A stretch of DNA of 64,000 bases from Flaveria trinervia (GCA_025506515.1 CM046454.1:37746503-37810502), one strand, 5' to 3'. Positions 9,521-20,946 are shown, counted from the first letter of the stretch. Notes: generated from the sequence alone by a model not told the origin. Program-made: numbers and translations.

Positions 9521-10860
9521 GTTTCTTCAGCATGCCAAAGTAGCATCTGGTATGTAGACAGTGGGGGATCTATGCATATGACTGGAACAACTCACTTCTT
9601 AATGACTACTCTCCAGGAAGGAAGGGTTTTGTTTCCTTGGCAATGATGCAAGGGGTTACATCATCGGGAAGGGCTTTGTTTCCAATGGGGAAATAAGGTT
9701 TGATGATGTCAACCATGTGGAAAATCTCAAGTATAACCTCTTGAGTGTCAGTCAATTGTGTGACAAAGGCCATGTTGCCCTTTTCACAAACCAGAACTGC
9801 AGGATTCTGTCATCCAAGTTCTGAGTTTGATTGACAAGGTATTGGATGCTCACACTCTCCTAAGGCCAACAGGACAGGAAGAGTATATGCCTTAGATCTT
9901 TCCAAGAAAATAGATCTCAAAGGCCATCCTTGCCTATTTTCCAAGGCCTCTCCTCAAGAATCTAATCTATGGCATAGAAGGCTGGGACATGTTAACTTCA
10001 AGAACATGAATCAGCTGATACACCATAGTTTAGTAAGGGAATGCCTATGAAGGAGTTCACGTGTGAAAACAACTGCACTGCTTGTTTGAAAGGAAAACAG
10101 CACAAGGTTTCATTCCCACCTATTGAAGAACCAAAGTCCACTGCCTGCTTACAACTTCTTCACATGGATCTCTTTGGTCCTGTGAGAGTGATGAGCATGG
10201 CACAGAAGAAATACTGTCTGGTAATTGTGGATGATTACTCCAGATTTGTATGGACTTTCTTTCTACATTCAAAGGATGAAGCTGCACAGAAGATCATAAA
10301 CTTTGTGTTGTATGCTGAGAAGCAGTATTCCCTCTCAGTTAAGTGTATTAGAAGTGACAATGGAACAGAATTCAGGAACAATACACTTGATGAGTTCTAC
10401 CTTCCAAGGGAATAAAGAGGCAGTTTAGTATTCCAAGAACTCCTGAACAGAATGGAGTTGTGGAGAGAAAGAACAGGACCCTCATTGAAGCTGCAAGGTC
10501 TATGTTGGCTGATTCTGGACTGCCATTGACTTTTGGGCTGAAGCTGTCAACACAGCATGCTATGTGCAGAATAGAGTGCTAATAAATCAGAGGTTGATGA
10601 AGACTCATATGAAGTTCTACATCATTTGGCCCCTCTCATTTCATTCTTTAGAGCATTTGGGTGTCCCTGTTTCATTCTCAACACAAGGATCAGCTCCAGA
10701 AATTTGATCCTAAGGTGGATGCAGGGTACTTGTTGGTTATATCATCAACTTGCAAGGCGTACAGAGTCTTCAACTGCAGAACAAAGATGGTTGAAGAGAC
10801 TCTACATGTCAAGTTCAATGAATCTCCAAAGGACAAGATTCCACAAAGCCCTGTGGAGCT
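9521..10860 (+). pseudogene. pol: protease and integrase of element B, frameshifted
   Basis: Protease begins with SACQSSIWYVDSGGSMHMTG; DSG is the aspartic protease triad. It loses frame near 9590 and has several stops up to 9880. GAG-pre-integrase is readable at 9955-10100 (NLWHRRLGHVN, then CTACLKGKQH). The integrase core at 10150-10415 shows the catalytic aspartates in LLHMDLFGPV and CIRSDNGTEF. After a frameshift at 10410 the QNGVVERKNRTL block with the catalytic Glu is readable to about 10600. The C-terminal integrase and acidic Pro-rich linker run on to the RT region. The copy is inactive. Confidence 0.85.
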
Positions 10861-12802
10861 CTTTGATTTGGACATACTGCAATATGTTCCTTATCAATCT
10901 CCTGCTGTTGCTCCTGTCAACAGTTCACCACCTGGTGTTACTGCTGAAGATGATGATGATAGTAGTAATCACCTCTTCAGGTTTAGTGACCAACTGCCTG
11001 AGTCCTCTAAACCTGATGCTCCTGTAGCTCCAGCAGCACCATCCACAACAAATGCTGATGAGATTTCTGCATCCTCAACTTCATTTGAGTTGCCACCATC
11101 TTCATGGTTTCAAGAATCTGCATCACAACATCTGCTGCTGCTGAAGGTCCTACAAACACTTGCACAGATTTGATTGTTTACGAAGAGCTGAAAAATCACC
11201 CAATGTCTCAAATCCTTGGTGATATCAATGCTGGTGTTTCAACCAGAAGCCAGTTGTCCAATTTCTACTTCTATGCTCTCTTCATCAGTCAGCTAGAGCC
11301 AAAGAACTATCATGTAGCTTTGAGAGACAATGGATGGGTTGAAGCCATGCAGCTTGAGCTTATTCAGTTCAAAAAACAGCAAGTGTGGGAGCTTGTTCCT
11401 CTACCCCCAGGTAAGTGTGCAATAGGCACTAAATGGGTGTTTAGGAATAACACTGATGAAAATGGGCTAATTGTTAAGAACAAGGCCAGACTGGTTGTGC
11501 AGGGGTTTGCACAAGAAGAAGGTATTGATTATGATGAAACCTTTGCCCCTCTAGCCAGACTGGAGGCAATTAGATTGTTTTTAGCCTATGCTGCACTCCA
11601 CAATCTTAAGGTTTTTCAAATGGATGTCAAAAGTGCTTTTCTATATGGTACATAAAAGAAGAAGTTTATGGTGTCAACCACCAGGCTTTGAGGATAATAA
11701 GCACCCAGAATGGGTATATAAGCTTGATAAAGCTCTTTATGGGTTGAAACAAGCACCTAGAGCCTGGTATGAGACATTATCAAATTTCTTCTACAGATAA
11801 TTTCACTAGAGGCTCCATAGATAAAACTTTATTTATTAAGAAGGTGGATCAGCATAAGCTACTTGTTCAAATTTATGTTGATGATATATTTGCATCCTCT
11901 GATCCCCAATTGTGTGAGGATTTCCAAACCTTAATGCAACAGAAGTTTGAAATGAGTGCAATGGGAGAATTACAGTTCTTTCTAGGTTTGCAAATCAAAC
12001 AAAAAGCTGATGGAATTTTCATTCATCAGTCTAAATACACAAAGATCTTTTGAATAAGTTTGATTTACAAAACTGTAAACCCTGTTCTACTCCCATGTGC
12101 AACACCACACAATTGGATGTTGATCAGAAAGGTAAAGTGTTGATGAAACCTTACAGATGTATGATTGGTTCCTTGATGTATTTAACAGCTTCTAGACCAG
12201 ATATTATGTTTGCTACATGTGTTTGTGCTAGATTTCAGGCTGCACCTAAGGAGTCTCATCTGATTGCAGTCAAGAGGATCTTTAGATATCTGCAAGGTAC
12301 ACAATCTCTAGGCTTATGGTATTCCACTGGACATTCTTGCAAATTAGTTGCTTCTCTGATAGTGACTATGCAGGTGTAAGTTGACCAGGAAATCAACTTC
12401 TGGTAGATGTCAATTCCTAGGCAACTGTTTGATTTCTTGGCAGAGTAAGAAACAAACATCTGTTGCTACATCCACTGCTGAAGCCGAGTACATTGCTGCT
12501 GCAAGTTGTACATCCCAAATACTCTGGCTTCAGAATCAACTTTTGGATTATGGCATTACAGAGACTAAGACTCCATTATGGATAGTGTTTCAGCTCTTTG
12601 CATTGTCAAAAAACCAGTCCAGCACTCTAGGACCAAACATATAGAAATTAGACATCATTTTATAAGAGATTGTTTTGAAAAGGGTCTAATTAATCCTATG
12701 TTTGTGCCTAGTGCTATGAGCTTGCAGACATTTTTACTAAGCTTTGGATAGTTCAACTTTCCACAACTGGTGTTAAGGCTTGGTATGCTGCAGCTAGAAT
12801 AA
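10861..12802 (+). pseudogene. pol: reverse transcriptase and RNase H of element B, frameshifted
   Basis: RT is readable from about 11160 (NHPMSQILGDI). It includes KARLVVQGFAQEEGIDYDETFAP, the first catalytic Asp in FQMDVKSAFLYG (Asp at 11623-11625), KALYGLKQAPRAWYE, and the YVDD box at 11874-11885. One Ile codon after YVDD is missing compared with D (YVDDIFAS against YVDDIIFAS). Frameshifts lie at about 11650, 11800 and 12050. RNase H follows: GSLMYLTASRPDIMFA near 12160, STAEAEYIAAAS near 12475, and the HHFIRDCFEKG block near 12650. The frame that matches the family ends at TAA 12800-12802. Confidence 0.88.
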
Positions 12803-13627
12803 GTGACAACTACTGATGATCTCAGTAATTACTGATGATCATTGGTAACCATGTCATATAAGTACTGATGAGTTATTTTACCCTCAGTAGTTTTTATAAC
12901 TACTGAAGGCTAAATGCTTTAAGTACTGTACTTTATCTGTTCTAAATACTGATGTAGTTACAACTACTGATGACTTACAACTACTGACATCAGTAGAAAC
13001 AGATAAGTACTGATGTCCTATGAAACAACTGAAAACAGCAAAAAGGCTGATGAGTAGTGTTGAGGACAGTATGAAACAGCTGAAAGGCTATGAATTGACG
13101 ACAACTATGATGAGTACTCTCTCCTCAGTAGTCACAAACTGCTGTTCTTCATAAACGACTGAAGCATACCATGTCTTCAGTAGTTTCACAACTACTGATG
13201 ACTAACACCAAGTCTTCAGTTGTTTACAACAACTGATGGCACAACCAGGGTCTTCAGTAGTTTCACAACTACTGATGACTAATACCAAGTCCTCAGTTGT
13301 TTCAATCATCTGAAGTCAAAACCACGGTCTTCAGTAGTTTTCTAAAACTACTGATGCCTAACACTACGACTTCAGTTGTTTCAACGTCTGATTGTAAACA
13401 CCATGTCTCAGTTGTTTTATAACTGCTGACCACACCAATACCATCAGTCGTTTCAAACCTCTGAAAGTTAATACCACGTCATCAGTTGTTTCAAATACTG
13501 ATGACTAACACCAAAACCTTCAGTCGTTTCATAACCCGTACCCTATATATATCGATCCCTCTTTTAGAGTTTTTCATTCTTTCACGACTAAAATTTCAAA
13601 AGCTCTGAAAATCTTTCACCTTCATTC
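12803..13627 (+). repeat. Repeat-rich spacer between RNase H and ORF3 in element B
   Basis: There is no coding here. From 12810 to 13530 the sequence is packed with AACTACTGATG words and inverse CTTCAGTAGTT / CTTCAGTTGTT words, often face to face (CAGTAGTTTCACAACTACTG), with a rough 50-60 nt rhythm and ACCA-GTC links. The same words fill the LTR upstream of its TATA box. The cluster ends just before a TATA box at 13544. Sirevirus literature describes repeat boxes near the env-like gene; this looks like that. Confidence 0.85.
13544..13552 (+). promoter_or_regulatory. Putative internal promoter (TATA box) for ORF3 of element B
   Basis: TATATATAT in the context TACCCTATATATATCG, 84 nt upstream of the ORF3 ATG at 13628. 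Element D has TATAAATA at the matching place, 79 nt before its ORF3. The TATA-to-ATG distance suits a plant promoter with a short leader. Activity is inferred. Confidence 0.6.
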
Positions 13628-16600
13628 ATGGCGACCATGCAACTCAAGCCTCGACACAACTGTGTCGCGTACCTCACTAAATCGCCCTTCTGGACCAAAT
13701 TCGATAATGCTATAGATCTTATGGTCCAATCACCACTGAAAACGGCTTTCCTCCTAAATCCAATCATTATGCCGATTCGCTACATCAGTTTTGGATGAAT
13801 GCAACTGTTAATGGAGAATCTATCCTTCGTCCATCAACTCTCATAAGGTGGTCATCTCTACTGCTACCATCCGCCAGATATTACTATTAGATGATGCTGC
13901 CTACCCTGTTGGATATCCTAAGCGCCAACTTGATCTTTCATTTGGACAACATGGATATCAAGGCGATCTTAGTGCTTCGACCATCCTGAAGAAACATTTT
14001 CCAGATGCTGAACGATTGATATTTCATATGGTAAATGTTTGCCTGGCCTCGAAGACTTCTTCTTGGGATCAACTGTCTTCCAGATGGCAACATGTACTGT
14101 TCTCTATCCTTGACAAGAACCACTAAACTTTTCTGAAATAATTTTTCTTGAAATCAAGGATATGGCCACAAAACCACTTTCTAACCGTTGGATACTATAT
14201 CCTCGGTTTATAATGGCCATAATAGAGAATCAGATTTCTGCTGAGGGACTAGTGGTCTGGGAGTCCCTGCTTTGGCTGTATTGCCGGAGGTATACTCCCG
14301 ACACAACACTGACCAAACTCTAAACAGGCTGCCAAGCTGCGCAAACCCACGCAGCTGGAACCCACAGCCTCCACTTCCACATCCAAAGTCCCCTCCAAAC
14401 CCACAAAGAAGAAGCCTAAGAAGGCTACTCAGGGAGTTGAGTCCCCTGAGGATGCTCCTGCTGCACCAAAGCAGGTTATCTCTACTGGAAATAACCCCCC
14501 AGTAGAGACTATGACTCCACCAACCGAAGCCGCTCAGGTTTCCACTCAAAAGGAACCTGATGCAACCACTCAAAGGGAAGCCACACTGCTGGGATCCTCC
14601 TCACTTGAGGGGATTACCATTGAAGAGCACCACTCGTCCCGGGTGCACACTGCTTCCACACCCTCTCCTGTTGCAACCGCCCCTCAAAGCCCTACAATAA
14701 TTGTTGCAAAAGTGCTGACGCAGTTGCATTCCTCACCCCCACCCAGACACCAATCACTACTGGGATAACCTCAACACCTGAGGGGGAGGATCACAATGCT
14801 TCTGTCAACCCACAGCACAGGGTTATCATGTTCCATCTCCTGGTGTAGACAAGGAGGTGCGACCTTCTGGTGAGGCTGCCACTGCTTCTGACTCAGCAAA
14901 TGACCAGGATGCAGTTGGTAACATCTCTAAGACCTCACCAGCGGCAACAGCTGATGAAGGACATAGTCCTGAGGCTGGAAGTCCCCAGAACCAAGAACAA
15001 GGGGCACATGCTATAATTGATCTACCTCAAGGCATGTTAATCCTGACTCTGTCAGGAGGTCAGGTGATTCAGTATCAACTGATGATGACCTGAGCTTCTT
15101 CTATGATGTAGTTGCTCAAAACACCATCCTAGAGGATGAGGTTAGCAGACTCAAAGAGCTGCTGGCCAAGATGTCTCAGGATGCAAGTCAATCTGCCACC
15201 ACAATGCACCCACAGATGGCACCTTCTTCTGAAGGTCCCCTAAACACTGAGCCAATACATACTTCCAAGCCACCAGCCTCTGCTTTGGCACTGATTCTCA
15301 GGAACAGAACCATCCTGATCAATCAGTTGCTAACCTTCAAAAATCCCTACCTCTCATCACTCCCATGATCACAGATATAGTGATCAAAGCCATTGATGAG
15401 AGGCTTCCTACAATAATACAACCCCTGGTGGAGGAGTTGGTGACCAAATCACTTTCTACTGCTCAAACCCTTGCACCCAAGCAACCAAAAGGGGAGAGTC
15501 AGTTAGTTAAAGGAAAAAGGAAGAGGACAGATGGGGAGAAGGAGAAAGAATCAGAGAAGGTAAATGAGAAGGAGTTGGCTGTTATAAGTGTGGAGGAGAC
15601 TGAGTTTGATCATGAGAAGGAGAAGGAGTGTGAGAAGAGAGCTGAAGTGAATGAAAGTCAAAAAGACTTTCATGTCACATATCAAAAGAGGAAAGAGAGT
15701 CTGAGAAGGAGAAGGAGCTGATGATATGGTGAAAGAAGCTGATGCCAACCATACCGTTCAATGGATAAAATCATTGATCAGTTATATAGGCAGGGTTTTG
15801 ACATCCAACAACTAGACTCCGAGATCAGAAGGTTGGAGACAGAGGAGATCAACTCAAGATGGGCTAGTTATGATGCCTTAGAAAGAGAAAGGCTGGAGAT
15901 AATGATTAGATTTGTAGCCAAATACTTGGGAAGATCTCTGATAGAAATAAGGGCCTGGACCAGGGACAACATCTTGGCAATAACCACCAAGATTTGTTCG
16001 TCTGAAGCATACTCCAAGGTTTAGTGATTGAGGCATTAAATGAAGCTGGGGTTGGGAACCGAAAAGAACTGACAAAATTTACTAAAGCCTCCCTTACAGC
16101 CAAATGCTAAAACAGTCTGAAAAGCCTCTATCCTCAAAATCACTACCTCCACACCCACTAAAACAACCCCTTTACCCTCTAAACCACCCATTCAACCCAC
16201 AAAACCAATCCTTTACCCCCAAACCCCACTGCCAGTGATGTACCTAGATAAAAGAAAAGAAAGGTACTGAGGGCTGATGAAGAAGAAGAGGATGAAGACA
16301 GACTGCCACTCTCTGCAGTTATCACCTTGCCTAAGGCTAATCCAATGTCCATCACTCCTGCTTCTCAAATGCATGCTGTGATGATAAAGATTGAAGAGGA
16401 ACAGATGCAAAGACATGATGAGGAAATGCTGAAAAGCATTAACAAAGCATATGCCACATCCTCTTCAATGATTAGCATGAAAAAAAAAGTCTTAAGATTG
16501 TACACCCTTGCTAATACCTTTCAATACCAAAGGAAAAAGTAAGGACATGGCCTGATCCTAGGGTGGCACACAGGATTGTCAAGAAAGAAATTCCTTCAAA

Positions 16601-17006
16601 ATACAAGGGCCGAGTGAAGAGGGTTGTCGACGAAGACATCACTGTGGTTCTTGTAGTGTCCCCCTGGGAAATTGTAGAAGAGTTCAAGAAAGCTTATGAA
16701 GCCAAACAACCACCCCAAAAGATGTTGGAGAATAAAATCATAAAGAAGGATTGGTTTACAAAAGACTTGAAAACTTCAAACAAGATGAGCTCAACCTGCT
16801 CTTAGAAGGGACTCATCCAGATGAGTTTGCTTACAGACAATAACCACGGTTGAGCTCAAGAATGGAAAACAGGCAAGTACATCTCTGAAGTGTATGGCCG
16901 AGAAGGATTGTTTGATGGTGTGCCCGAGGTGCTGACAATGGATGAGCAGATCATGTTTCTAAGGGCTTACACCAGGGAATCCTATAGGCTGATACACGGG
17001 AAGTAG
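13628..17006 (+). pseudogene. ORF3 (env-like position) of element B, frameshifted
   Basis: Starts MATMQLKPRHNCVAYL at 13628, matching D ORF3. The N-terminal domain has GYQGD (13953-13967), HFPDAERLIFHMVNVCLA and, after a frameshift, NRWILYPRFIMAI. The middle (about 14340-15370) is rich in Pro, Ser, Thr and Gln. A Lys/Glu-rich, coiled-coil-like part follows (15480-16020), and then a C-terminal part with VVSPWEIVEEFKKAYEAK (near 16650). It ends ESYRLIHGK and TAG at 17004-17006. No signal peptide or long hydrophobic segment is visible. Function unknown; such ORFs are often called env-like purely from position. At least eight frame breaks. Confidence 0.75.
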
Positions 17007-17215
17007 ATCTCATGGTTGGGGTAACAGCTCAGTGTCCAAGTCCCCAATACAGAGCTCCCAACCATATCATGCAAAACAGATCATCAGAGACTTCTTCCCA
17101 GGCCGGTGCTGAAAAAGGGTCACTTCTCATCTGATCAAGAGGATAAAAAGACCAATCTATCTGCCAAAATAAGTGGGACTCGTCAATAACTTAGAGGTTT
17201 TGGCTGCATTGGTTC

Positions 17216-17225
17216 AGGGGGAGTT
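17216..17225 (+). other. Polypurine tract of element B
   Basis: AGGGGGAGTT immediately before the 3' LTR; it primes plus-strand DNA synthesis. The same tract precedes the 3' LTRs of D and C, and close forms precede those of X and Y. Confidence 0.9.
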
Positions 17226-18030
17226 TGTTGGACCAAAAGAACCAATGAGCCTGATCAGAGAAACCTCTAAGTCCCACAGGACATCACAACAGCTGAAGAA
17301 GACCTGATCAGCTGTTCTACAAAGTCTGAAGAATACAACTGCTGAAGTATTTCTGAAGTACTGAAGACAAAGACTGAGACAACAGCTGAAGATCTAAAGT
17401 CTGAAGACTTCAACAAGTACTGAAGACAAAGACTGAAGATCAACAGCTGAAAGACAAAGTCTGATGTTCAAGTACTGAAGACATCAGCTGATGCTAACAG
17501 CTGATGACAACAGCTGAAGAGGGCTTCTTCAGTTGTTGTGATGGTTTTTCTTCATCAGTAGTTTTCTTTTCCTTTCAGTAGTTTGTTTACTTTTCTGTAG
17601 TTTTGTTTCCTTTTCAGTACTTGTAAACAACTAAGAGGTTGTTCTTCAGTTGTTGTAGTATCAGTAGTTTTATGTTTTTCAGTAGTTGTAAATAAGATGT
17701 TTAAACTTAGGAACATTTGTAAGAGATGTCAGTTGTTGACATCTTCAGTAGTTGTTAAACATCAGTAGTTATAAAACGGTTACATGTCACTTTCAAGTGA
17801 CATCAGCCTACGTCATTCTTTCCTTTATAAGGAAGGATGACTCACCTGTAATCGTGCCATTGAGGCCGACAATCTTAATGCAATATTCCTTTTGTCAGAT
17901 ATTTCTCTCTCTATAACAAAATTCTTTTATCGCTTTATATCGAATGTTCTTGCTTGAATTTGTCTAATTCTGAGCTATTCCCCTGCTATATCTGTTCAAT
18001 CGATTAAACCAAGAGGCTGAGATCCTAACA
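17226..18030 (+). repeat. 3' LTR of element B
   Basis: 805 bp, from TGTTGGACC to GATCCTAACA, nearly identical to 5664-6467. Differences are about half substitutions and half 1-2 nt indels, several in homopolymers. The right flank starts tcggt. The left flank of the element (atcggggtt) contains tcgg but is not an exact match, so the duplication is imperfect. Confidence 0.95.
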
Positions 18031-18811
18031 TCGGTGATACATTTGAGATGTTAGACAAAATGGAGCAAGAGTTAGAGAAGACAGAGGGAATGGCCCAAGC
18101 CGCAAAGGATGATGTTGATATCCGTAAGGCTGAATGGGCTGAATGTTTTAAAGAAGTTAGAGCCCAACGTGCTGCACCGAAGAGGGATACGTACACCAAG
18201 CTCTACAGAGTCAAGAAACATCTTAAGGTGTCAGGTAGGATTATAGCATGGGCATATTTTGATGATCTTAACGTTTATGTCGTTAAGAGGGAGAAAGGCA
18301 TAGAGTACTTTAGATTTCCACATGATCTAAAGACTCTACCAGGTTTTGAGCTCAACCAGCTGGCCAAATTGAAGCTGTTGTATGCTAACCCGAGAAATAT
18401 GTCAGGCTGGTTTGAGGCTGCCCTAAAGAAAGAGTACCACACCAAGTGGATTAACTTCAGACTTCAACAACCTACAAGGTATATTAGAAGGTCTGAGATG
18501 GATGCCATTACTGGAAAACCAAAGATTGTGTTGAAGTGGAATCCTCTGCGCACAATGTCAAGAATCCCACTTCGGGAAATGACAAAGGAGTTCACACCAA
18601 ACTTTAAGTGGTGGTACTACGATTGGAGAACAGCAGAAGCGGTCATAGTCCTAGATAAAGAGGGCCAAATGGATACAATCAGAGTATTCGATCCAATGTG
18701 GCTTACCAACTTGTCATAAGACTTTGCTTTGCGTTTGATATTCACGCGGGAGTCACACAAGAGAACAAGTACAAGAAATATGAGGAGGTAATGAAGAAAA
18801 CAAGACATTAG
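18031..18811 (+). pseudogene. C-terminal ORF3 of element X
   Basis: Open from 18048 to 18719 (223 codons, LDKMEQELEKTEG... to WLTNLS), and readable after a frameshift to TAG 18809-18811 (ENKYKKYEEVMKKTRH). The order is a charged helical start, then a globular core with IIAWAYFDDLNVYVVKREKG, YFRFPHDLKTL, LKLLYANP, then KPKIVLKWNPLRTMS and FKWWYYDW. The core resembles the Y ORF3 C-terminus (IMAWKYD, IIKRTSGRVQFF, DLKDLQSL). The 5' part is on the other side of B. It is followed by the polypurine tract and LTR, which defines it as the last ORF of X. Function unknown. Confidence 0.75.
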
Positions 18812-18825
18812 AGAGATCTAGGTCC

Positions 18826-18836
18826 AAGGGGGAGTT
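18826..18836 (+). other. Polypurine tract of element X
   Basis: AAGGGGGAGTT directly before the LTR start TGTTGATACATG. Confidence 0.85.
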
Positions 18837-19555
18837 TGTTGATACATGTATGTCCCTAGATCATGATATGTGATGTAATAGATCTTGTTTGGTATGATTA
18901 TTGAAATGATATTAATAGTTTGTTAGTTATAATGTTTAATGTTTCATTAATGTGTCGACATTGAATTGCTTAATTAGGTTAGTGATTGCTTGATTGATTA
19001 CACATAATGTTTATTAATTAATACACAATACATTCAAACTAAAACATAATAAAGTTCTCATGCGAATGGATCATGCGAATGAACCATACGCATGAATAAC
19101 TTCATACAATTGATTCAGTCGCATGACTGAACCAGGAGACTGGATCAGTCGTACGATTGTAACATAAGATTGGCTCAGTCGCACGACTGAACACTCAGTC
19201 ATACGAATGAATCAACCGCATGGTTCAATCACACGACTGAACCAAACTAATGGTTCAGTCGCACGATTGAATACCACGAGCCTATAAATACAACTCAATT
19301 CGTGAAAACAGAGAGCTCTCGATCAATTACGATTCCAGACGTACCCAAGCCGTCCAGAAACCTTCCAATTCGTTCTCCAAGTTCATAGAACACATTAGAT
19401 CGATTCCCAATCGATTTCTAACGTTAGTTTCAATTCTTGATTGATTCTCCGTGTGTTCTCACTGATTGGATCGCCAATCAAATAGGATTCCGCACTATTT
19501 GATCTGGTTTACACGTTAATCTCTAGGTATTTCTGTCAAATACCAGGTCCTAACA
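18837..19555 (+). repeat. 3' LTR of element X
   Basis: 719 bp, from TGTTGATACATG to GGTCCTAACA. Between 19060 and 19270 it holds many near-palindromic words of the type CAGTCGCACGACTGA and ATGCGAATGA, then TATAAATA at 19283-19290. The 5' partner is outside the window. The bases after it (atata) begin the interrupted element C. Confidence 0.85.
19283..19290 (+). promoter_or_regulatory. TATA box of the element X LTR
   Basis: TATAAATA in GAGCCTATAAATACAAC, 265 nt before the LTR end and just after the CAGTCG repeat words. Confidence 0.7.
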
Positions 19556-20310
19556 ATATATTTGAAAGATTTGATATGGAATATTGTAAGCCAGCCAAGA
19601 CACCCATACCCAGAAACCATGACCTTTGTCCTGACTCTGAAGGGGAGGATACCGATTAACATCAGTATAGGGCAATCATCGGTTCTTTGATGTGTCTCAC
19701 AGCAATTAGACCTGATATCATGTTTGCTACTTGCATCTGTGCAAGATATCAAGCTGCTCCAAGGTGTCTCACCAAGTTGCTGCCAAGAGAATTCTTAGAC
19801 ACCTCAAAGGAGCACTAAAGCTTGGTCTCTAGTATCATAGAAACTCCAACTTCAATCTCTATGGCTACTCATATAGTGACTATGCTGGCTACAACATTAA
19901 CAAGAAATCCGCATCTGGAGGATGTCAATTTCTTGTTGGTAGGAACATCTCATGGCAATGCAAGAAGCAATCTTGTGTCTCTACATCTACAGCTAAAGCT
20001 AAATACATTGCTGCTACAAGTTGCTATGCTCAGCTGTTATGGATTCAAAACCAGATGCTAGACTATGAATTCAACTTCATGAGAACTCCAATCCACAACA
20101 ACAACAACAGTGCTATCTCCATCACTAAAAATCCTATGAAGCCCTCCAAGACAAAGCACATTGATATCAGGTACCATTTCATTAGAGATATTAATGAGAA
20201 AAACCTAATTAAATTAGTCAAAGTTGACTCAAATAAACAATATGTTGATTTGTTCACCAAAGCCTTGATGAACACAGATTTAAGTATCTCATTACAACTA
20301 TTGGGATGAT
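19556..20310 (+). pseudogene. pol: RT C-terminus and RNase H of element C
   Basis: Begins mid-protein with the block RFDMEYCKPAKTPMP (slightly frameshifted), then GSLMCLTAIRPDIMFATCICARYQAAP. RNase H follows with YSDYAGYNINKKSASGGCQF, the STAKAKYIAATS block where the usual catalytic Glu (TAEAEY) is Lys, then NNNNSAISITKNP (the usual Asp before the N-rich run is lost), KTKHIDIRYHFIRD and ADLFTKAL-like YVDLFTKAL. It ends at TGA 20308-20310. Two frame breaks lie near 19760 and 19830. It closely resembles the RNase H of Y and D but is a separate family. The loss of two catalytic residues argues for old decay. Confidence 0.85.
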
Positions 20311-20946
20311 AAACATTGACTAATATGACTTATTTGAAAACCTTTTAAACATGTGTCTTGTCTTTGTCAATTGCAATCTAAGCCCTGTTACAAGGGGTTT
20401 TCTTAGCATTTGACTAAGTGTGAGTACTTCCGAAGAGAAAATTACCCTTAGAAGAACTTTTCATTATCTTCTCAAGGCAATTCTCTCAATTGAAGTTTTA
20501 TCTTCACAAGAGTTTTTAGTCTTGGAAGCTTATCATCAATTCTTCTGATGCTTGAAAACTTCTTCTTTGAGAAGACACTCTTATTCTAGGAAGTAAATTC
20601 ATTTACCTTTCGACATAAGTGTGGCTTTGGAAGAGTAAAACCTTTGGAAATCTTTTACCTTCGGAAGAAGGCTTCTCTCTGTAACAAAAACCTTTGGGCC
20701 CGACATAGTAAAAAATAAACATTTTATTGACGATGTCAGAATCTTTTGTATGATTTTTTAACAGTACCACCACTGTCACATCTTACCCCAAACCATCTTT
20801 TCACCTTATCCACCCAACGCCGCCCTTTTACCCATTTAAATAATCCCGACCCATCATTTTCATCTTTTTACCAATATTACTACCCAAAGCACTTCCCACT
20901 TCAACTTTCACCATCTTCAAACTTGTTTTCTCTATTCTTTCTCAAA
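20311..20946 (+). other. Spacer between RNase H and ORF3 in element C
   Basis: Non-coding. It contains CTTCCGAAG (20427-20435), CTTCGGAAG (near 20660) and weaker copies such as CTTGGAAGC and TTGGAAGAG. CTTCCGAAG is the main repeat word of the C LTR. TTTAAATA (20835-20842), about 105 nt before the ATG, is a weak TATA candidate. Confidence 0.65.

Larger units (their letters stand above)
5664..18030 (+). mobile_element. Element B: complete Sirevirus-type copia element with ORF3
   Basis: The layout is LTR (5664-6467), primer-binding site, gag, protease, integrase, reverse transcriptase, RNase H, a repeat-rich spacer with TATA box, ORF3, polypurine tract and LTR (17226-18030), 12.4 kb in all. By hand count the two LTRs differ at roughly ten substitutions plus a similar number of 1-2 nt indels, so insertion is fairly recent. 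Same family as D but a distinct copy. Nearly every ORF has 1-nt frameshifts that D does not share. B interrupts ORF3 of element X. Confidence 0.95.
5455..19555 (+). mobile_element. Element X: Sirevirus remnant interrupted by element B
   Basis: Two pieces belong together: 5455-5663, a short coding stretch, and 18031-19555, the ORF3 tail, polypurine tract and 3' LTR. Element B sits between them. The left piece reads in ORF3-like sequence (TSGLKQDEIERNW), and the right piece starts GDTFEMLDKMEQ. The 5' half of X is outside the window, beyond A and G. X itself interrupts element C, because the C RT/RNase H begins directly after the X LTR. Confidence 0.7.

Noticed and set aside
13100..13530. Regularly spaced palindromic repeats resembling a CRISPR array
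   Set aside because: Repeats are degenerate, face in both directions, have no equal unique spacers, and sit inside a plant retrotransposon between RNase H and ORF3.
14208..14573. Minus-strand ORFs opposite ORF3 (also 32008-32310, 32327-32653 and 33167-33541)
   Set aside because: Shadows of the Pro/Ser/Lys-rich plus-strand coding; they are low-complexity and do not line up between B and D beyond the plus-strand similarity.
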